A stretch of 9,976 nucleotides of DNA, from assembly GCA_002440065.1 (NCBI GenBank), contig DJRK01000030.1, forward strand, positions 1-9,976, read 5' to 3'. The notes under the pieces were generated by a model. It was not told the DNA's origin and did no database searches. It saw only the letters and a program-made list of their open reading frames with translations. This document shows positions 8,601-9,976 of this stretch, piece by piece; within the stretch, counting starts at the first letter, position 1; the number at the start of each line of letters is the position of its first letter. Origin of the DNA: Atopobium sp. UBA6362 (GTDB taxonomy: Bacteria; Actinomycetota; Coriobacteriia; Coriobacteriales; Atopobiaceae). The translations under genes and the position numbers were made by a program.

Positions 8601-8907
8601 CGATACCCTCGGAAGCGGCGGACGCGACGATACGGGCGCACACGATCTCGCGCGCCGCCCCGTCCACGAGCCTCCTGCCGTCGCCCCAGAGGCCCCAGCG
8701 CTCCTCGATCCAGGCGGAAGGGGTCGTCACGCGCACCCCAAGGCCGATGCCGCGTGCCGCGAGCTCTCGCTGAATGCGAAGGGCATGGTCGAACGACGGG
8801 GCGAGCACACAGGCTTCCCCACCCTTCTCCACGGCGGAGCGGAGCCCATCGAGCACGAAGGGACACACGAGCGACTCGCCCGCGATTTTTACTAGCGTCA
8901 GCGACAT
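5647..8907 (-). CDS. addB: AddB-like helicase-nuclease subunit with Fe-S cluster (PD-(D/E)XK nuclease)
   Basis: This is the partner of AddA in end resection; in the known complex AddB cuts the 5' strand and scans for Chi. The C-terminal nuclease domain is intact: GTFAHRVLE (753-761, H757), D920 in GTVDRID, VIDYK (932-936, D934, K936) and Q966. Four cysteines fit the AddB iron-sulphur cluster that staples the nuclease domain: C728 in ESYLECPYKWF, then C1072, C1075 and C1080 at the extreme C-terminus. The C-terminal spacing is CX2CX4C, one residue shorter than the CX2CX5C I recall for B. subtilis AddB. The middle is a degenerate UvrD-like fold, with VFIGGMTSAESP (562-573) resembling the AddB motif that reads GLNEG in relatives. 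The N-terminus lacks the Walker A GxxxxGK(S/T) present in Bacillus AddB, so this subunit probably does not bind ATP there. Its 1086 residues are slightly short for AddB. The start ATG at 8905-8907 has AAGGA six bases upstream. Identification rests on the nuclease and Fe-S motifs and on overlap with addA. Confidence 0.92.
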   Translation of the reverse strand: MSLTLVKIAGESLVCPFVLDGLRSAVEKGGEACVLAPSFDHALRIQRELAARGIGLGVRVTTPSAWIEERWGLWGDGRRLVDGAAREIVCARIVASAASEGIVPADNEGTRSILSGLVRAGLRRLAEDPSVPEGVSEAEAAVVSLCAQYSRELTALGLIEECEAAHGLPGRLAAGDQASLFFVGFSHMPAHVLSLAAALSATREVTVACEVGASLADAPARALLGALREEAEKVGAPVETVDDAPEPESRLVRSPEVQALADAVFCSDAAQVSPSGAVKVLLPAGPSAEDRLIADEVAKAASEGAARVAIVATDPERASRELVPRLVARGISVRMALRRPVSALEEGRAFLEFAREVARLDELAAQWPEGSRALNGAQVVKLGDMSWWPPRELSDFLASHISGLDPARARALDREWRANRLLTPQAVLDKLRNEKATSPAVAQATRELLRGRIGSAASKLLAPFVDGGADSGDLVRGEASVMAKAALAQVLSVAKSLKECGLTADPEVERRVSLVELVDIAASVLGRVSASARLRWEAPGSACEVLVARPNDELAPTAFDRVFIGGMTSAESPIKPNDSVLASLLDSYGVQSAEDALPLERHRFRSLLRAARDAVSLERCLYSADSKECYPSVMMTEALACYGIGDAAKASAISEVLGERNVVSAGETCVGRNRSVRGVEPGFEGTDAPMPAGRISPALRSCVTPPPEGRLDAVPVLSASQIESYLECPYKWFSQRRLRLRDADAGFTGAEMGTFAHRVLEVTHRNLLALAQEKLLGASELRRIYEEDPEGMQSAAYAAEAERLVALAQGDPTALIAGSRPVAGSPSLELARKILDEEFGGHLDHQYFLGKGKRPQVQALVPHTAGQAGSVDALRRDLLDLIDYESKRFTGYEPRFFEWGFGKHDDVVEYAGVRITGTVDRIDVDAHGQAAVIDYKHKGDRGFAAEYDAFGKEGAGDAFELPRRVQSLIYGQVVRRAFPGLKVRAAVYLCTKGSHEIAGAVDAEAVDAVFGPCGASKRRLPRIEVPRAAGFGMKGESGMDALLDACEEAIAAKLERLLAGDIEASPIDAHACDYCPVLNCERRLSK
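5659..5664 (-). promoter_or_regulatory. Ribosome binding site of addA inside the end of addB
   Basis: The minus strand reads AGGAGG followed by 8 bases and the addA ATG (5648-5650). The site lies within the last codons of addB. Together with the 4-base ATGA overlap it supports this start and suggests translational coupling, which would keep the two subunits at similar levels. Confidence 0.8.
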
Positions 8908-8913
8908 AGCGAA

Positions 8914-8918
8914 TCCTT
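8914..8918 (-). promoter_or_regulatory. Ribosome binding site of addB
   Basis: The minus strand carries AAGGA, six bases before the ATG at 8905-8907. This is good spacing and supports that start. Confidence 0.65.
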
Positions 8919-8925
8919 GGTCGAA

Positions 8926-8959
8926 GGCGTGCGACTAATCCCGGCAACTAGTCTACGCC
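8926..8959 (-). promoter_or_regulatory. Imperfect stem-loop in the addBA leader
   Basis: On the minus strand GGCGT pairs with ACGCC and, one step in, GACTA pairs with TAGTC. A small 1x2 internal loop separates the two 5-bp stems, and the apex is 11 bases (8938-8948). It ends just upstream of the AAGGA ribosome binding site and could tune addB translation, or the CTAGT part could be a protein-binding site. No T-run follows, so it is not a typical terminator of the upstream gene. This is pattern evidence only. Confidence 0.35.
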
Positions 8960-8973
8960 ACCGGTCGGACAAA

Positions 8974-9003
8974 AATATATCCCCAGGTAGAACAGGGTGT
9001 ACG
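8974..9003 (-). promoter_or_regulatory. Candidate addBA promoter
   Basis: The minus strand has TATATT at 8979-8974, five of six matches to the sigma-70 -10 box, in an AT-rich island that stands out from the GC-rich surroundings. Upstream there is a weak -35, either CGTACA with an 18-base spacer or TACACC with 16. It lies immediately beyond the stop codon of the YerC-like gene. Transcription would start near 8967 and give a leader of about 60 bases. The operon could instead be read through from the YerC-like gene. Confidence 0.4.
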
Positions 9004-9005
9004 CA

Positions 9006-9293
9006 CTACTCTGCAGTCCCATTCCCTATGCGGAACAAAACAAGGCGGTAGCCACCGCTCTCGCCGTTCAGGCACTTGGACACGCGGCTTACCGTCGTGG
9101 AGGAGGCACCTGTGGCCCGGCTCACGTCCAGGTAGGAGCGTCCCTCGGAAAGAAGCGAGGCGACCTCGAGGCGCTGGGAAAGGTCGGCGACCTCGCGCGG
9201 GGTGCACAGGTCCTCAAAGAACGAGCGGGCCTCATCGACCGTCTCGAGAGAGCAGACCGCCTCGAGCAGCCTCTTGACCTCGTTCTCGTTCAT
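9006..9293 (-). CDS. yerC: YerC/YecD-type TrpR-like DNA-binding protein
   Basis: This small protein of 95 residues belongs to the TrpR-superfamily YerC/YecD group of cytoplasmic DNA-binding proteins. The family signature is plain: FFEDLCTPREVADLSQRLEV (25-44), then a Trp-repressor-type helix-turn-helix around 53-75 ending TGASSTTVSRVSKCLN. Bacillus YerC has nearly the same pattern (FFDDLCT, QRLEVA, TGAS, ISRVKRCLN) at similar length. What it binds or senses is not established from sequence, and there is no evidence that it responds to tryptophan. The start is supported by AGGAGG seven bases upstream of the ATG. It lies 98 bases upstream of addB on the same strand. In Bacillus, as I recall, yerC lies near the pcrA helicase gene, so an association with DNA-repair helicases may recur. 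A palindrome just upstream (9335-9352) is a candidate autoregulatory operator. Confidence 0.93.
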   Translation of the reverse strand: MNENEVKRLLEAVCSLETVDEARSFFEDLCTPREVADLSQRLEVASLLSEGRSYLDVSRATGASSTTVSRVSKCLNGESGGYRLVLFRIGNGTAE

Positions 9294-9300
9294 GTTCCGT

Positions 9301-9306
9301 CCTCCT
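9301..9306 (-). promoter_or_regulatory. Ribosome binding site of the YerC-like gene
   Basis: The minus strand reads AGGAGG, seven bases before the ATG at 9291-9293. It is a full-consensus Shine-Dalgarno site and fixes the start. Confidence 0.8.
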
Positions 9307-9323
9307 CGAGCAGCATCACGGGT

Positions 9324-9352
9324 TTGCGCTCACTACTTTAGCGCATTAAAGT
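9324..9352 (+). promoter_or_regulatory. Candidate rightward promoter for the YvlD-like gene
   Basis: TTGCGC (9324-9329) and TAAAGT (9347-9352) are separated by exactly 17 bases. They match the sigma-70 -35 box at three of six positions and the -10 box at four of six. The -10 box and part of the spacer are covered by the palindrome at 9335-9352. A second possible pair lies downstream: GTGACG at 9379-9384 and TAGGCT at 9402-9407, also 17 bases apart. Which one is used cannot be told from the sequence. Confidence 0.35.
9335..9352. promoter_or_regulatory. Palindromic candidate operator between the YerC-like and YvlD-like genes
   Basis: ACTTTA (9335-9340) and TAAAGT (9347-9352) are perfect inverted arms around a 6-base centre, GCGCAT. 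The 18-base overall length matches TrpR-type operators, although the half-site is not the E. coli CTAGT. It lies 42 bases upstream of the yerC ATG and overlaps the candidate -10 box of the divergent gene. A dimeric regulator bound here could control both directions. YerC itself is the obvious candidate, but that is inference. Confidence 0.4.
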
Positions 9353-9426
9353 GCTGCAAACGGCAATCCGCCCATGATGTGACGAGAAACCAACATCGGG
9401 GTAGGCTGTAGGTGCACGCACCCAAG

Positions 9427-9437
9427 AAGGAAAGGGG
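9427..9437 (+). promoter_or_regulatory. Ribosome binding site of the YvlD-like gene
   Basis: The purine-rich run AAGGAAAGGGG ends five bases before the ATG at 9443. Either AAGGA or AGGGG could pair with 16S rRNA. It supports the ATG as the start. Confidence 0.6.
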
Positions 9438-9442
9438 CAGAA

Positions 9443-9799
9443 ATGGGGTTCATTGGAAGCTGGCTCGCGACCGCCGTTGCCACCGCCGTCGCCATCTGGA
9501 TCGTTCCCGGCATCACGGCCATCGGCAGCTCGGTCTCGGCCTCGATCTTTACCGCGCTCGTGCTCGGCATCCTGAACGCGACCATCAAACCGGTGCTCAA
9601 GGTGCTCTCGCTCCCGATCACGGTTCTCACGCTCGGAATCTTCTCGCTCATCCTGAACGCCGTCGTGCTGGAGCTTGCGAGCTACCTCTCGCGCAACATT
9701 TTCCACGCGGGAATCTACGTGGAGAGCTTCGGGGCGGCGTTCTTCGGCGCGATCGTCATCAGCATCGTCGCGTCCATCGTCGCAGGCATTTTCGACTAG
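9443..9799 (+). CDS. YvlD-type membrane protein, phage holin superfamily IV-like
   Basis: This integral membrane protein of 118 residues has four predicted helices at about 5-25, 30-50, 55-82 and 95-116. The family pattern is clear: a first helix ending in VPGI (21-24), LVLGILNATIKPVLKVLSLPIT (39-60, with the conserved N-x-x-I/L-x-P core), then LTLGIFSLILNAVVL (62-76) and a terminal FGAAFFGAIVISIV helix (96-109). Proteins of this type are common in bacterial chromosomes and are often labelled phage holin family from Pfam Phage_holin_4_2. Nothing nearby looks like a prophage: there is no lysin, integrase or structural gene. A lysis role is therefore not supported, and an envelope-stress role as proposed for YvlD relatives is more likely but unproven. 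It is transcribed divergently from the YerC-like gene and ends 40 bases before a strong terminator, so it is probably monocistronic. Confidence 0.88.
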   Translation: MGFIGSWLATAVATAVAIWIVPGITAIGSSVSASIFTALVLGILNATIKPVLKVLSLPITVLTLGIFSLILNAVVLELASYLSRNIFHAGIYVESFGAAFFGAIVISIVASIVAGIFD

Positions 9800-9839
9800 A
9801 TATCTGCGAGTTCCACAAATACTTGCACAAAGCGTTGCA

Positions 9840-9876
9840 ACAAAGAAGCCCGGCTCGAGCAGTCGGGCTTCTTTGT
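9840..9876. terminator. Bidirectional intrinsic terminator
   Basis: A perfect 13-bp stem pairs 9840-9852 with 9864-9876 (right arm CGGGCTTCTTTGT) around an 11-base loop. The outer part of the stem is A-rich on the left and T-rich on the right. It can therefore end transcripts from the YvlD-like gene on the plus strand and from the convergent minus-strand gene whose stop is at 9914. Confidence 0.85.
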
Positions 9877-9913
9877 GTCTGGGCCGGGCAGCGGGACCCG
9901 TGGAGCTCACGGC

Positions 9914-9976
9914 CTACTTCTGCAGCAACCGAGCGGCGTAGGCGGCGACGGCATCTTTCGCCGAGCCGATGTTCGC
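9914..9976 (-). CDS. C-terminal end of an unidentified gene entering from the right edge
   Basis: The minus strand reads in frame from the window edge to a TAG at 9914-9916 and gives 20 residues, ANIGSAKDAVAAYAARLLQK. The peptide looks like an ordinary alanine-rich terminal helix. It converges on the YvlD-like gene, and the bidirectional terminator at 9840-9876 lies 37 bases past its stop, as expected for the end of a real gene. Codon choice (GCC, GTC, ATC, CTG) matches the neighbours. The fragment is too short to name a function. Confidence 0.6.
   Translation of the reverse strand, partial: ANIGSAKDAVAAYAARLLQK

Noticed and set aside
7184..8773. 529-codon open frame on the plus strand
   Set aside because: It is antisense to addB and Ser/Ala/Arg-rich without domain signatures. 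The addB frame has the Fe-S and nuclease residues.
8984..9004. Possible LexA/SOS box upstream of addBA (AGAACAGGGTGTACG)
   Set aside because: A Gram-positive SOS box needs GAAC-N4-GTTC. Here the second half is GTAC and the gap is 5, so the match is too poor.
9443..9799. Prophage remnant suggested by the holin-like family name
   Set aside because: No endolysin, integrase, structural gene, att-like repeat or composition shift is present. This protein family is widespread on chromosomes outside phages.
9338..9910. 190-codon minus-strand open frame opposite the YvlD-like gene
   Set aside because: The Asp/Arg/Glu/His-rich low-complexity product is the reverse image of a hydrophobic membrane protein, and the frame also crosses the bidirectional terminator.
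9898..9912. Small hairpin CCGTG/CACGG beside the stop of the right-edge gene
   Set aside because: The stem is only 5 bp with no T-run. The 13-bp hairpin at 9840-9876 is the convincing terminator for both genes.
1..9976. CRISPR array, tRNA/rRNA genes, insertion sequences or a defence island
   Set aside because: I saw no regularly spaced repeats, no cloverleaf or rRNA sequence, no transposase motifs and no defence-type domains. AddAB takes part in degrading linear phage DNA but is a core repair enzyme here.

Overview
The window is GC-rich, gene-dense bacterial chromosome. It carries a DNA replication and double-strand-break repair block. My best guess for the host is a high-GC actinomycete of the class Coriobacteriia (Olsenella, Collinsella, Atopobium or relatives). 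The guess rests on several points: high GC with strong G/C third positions, AddAB rather than RecBCD, a mycobacteria-like PHP domain in DnaE, a YerC-type TrpR relative, and strong AGGAGG-type ribosome binding sites. It is an inference from gene content, not a measured placement.

Layout, left to right. Positions 1-1859 (minus strand) hold the first 619 codons of dnaE, the replicative DNA polymerase III alpha subunit; the rest lies beyond the left edge. Positions 1860-2050 are non-coding. They contain a weak inverted repeat near the dnaE start and a perfect 17-bp-arm inverted repeat next to the addA stop. Positions 2051-5650 (minus) are addA, the UvrD-type helicase-nuclease subunit. Positions 5647-8907 (minus) are addB, the partner subunit with a second nuclease domain and an iron-sulphur cluster. 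The two genes overlap by ATGA and are almost certainly co-translated. A 98-base gap holds a candidate addBA promoter and a leader stem-loop. Positions 9006-9293 (minus) encode a small TrpR-like regulator of the YerC family. A 149-base divergent intergenic region follows, with a palindrome that overlaps a candidate rightward promoter. Positions 9443-9799 (plus) encode a four-helix membrane protein of the YvlD / phage-holin superfamily IV type. A bidirectional terminator at 9840-9876 separates it from the last 20 codons of an unidentified convergent minus-strand gene that enters from the right edge.

Functionally, AddA and AddB together form the nuclease-helicase that resects broken DNA ends before RecA loading, and DnaE synthesises the chromosome. 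The YerC-like protein sits just upstream of addBA on the same strand, so it may share transcription with addBA or regulate it. The YvlD-like gene is probably unrelated in function.

Many long open frames antisense to dnaE, addA and addB are by-products of GC-rich codon usage and are not annotated. I found no tRNA, rRNA, CRISPR array, transposase, toxin-antitoxin or defence island. The region looks like ordinary core genome. The points worth a second look are the PHP-domain insertion in DnaE, the Walker-A-less AddB, and the intergenic inverted repeats.
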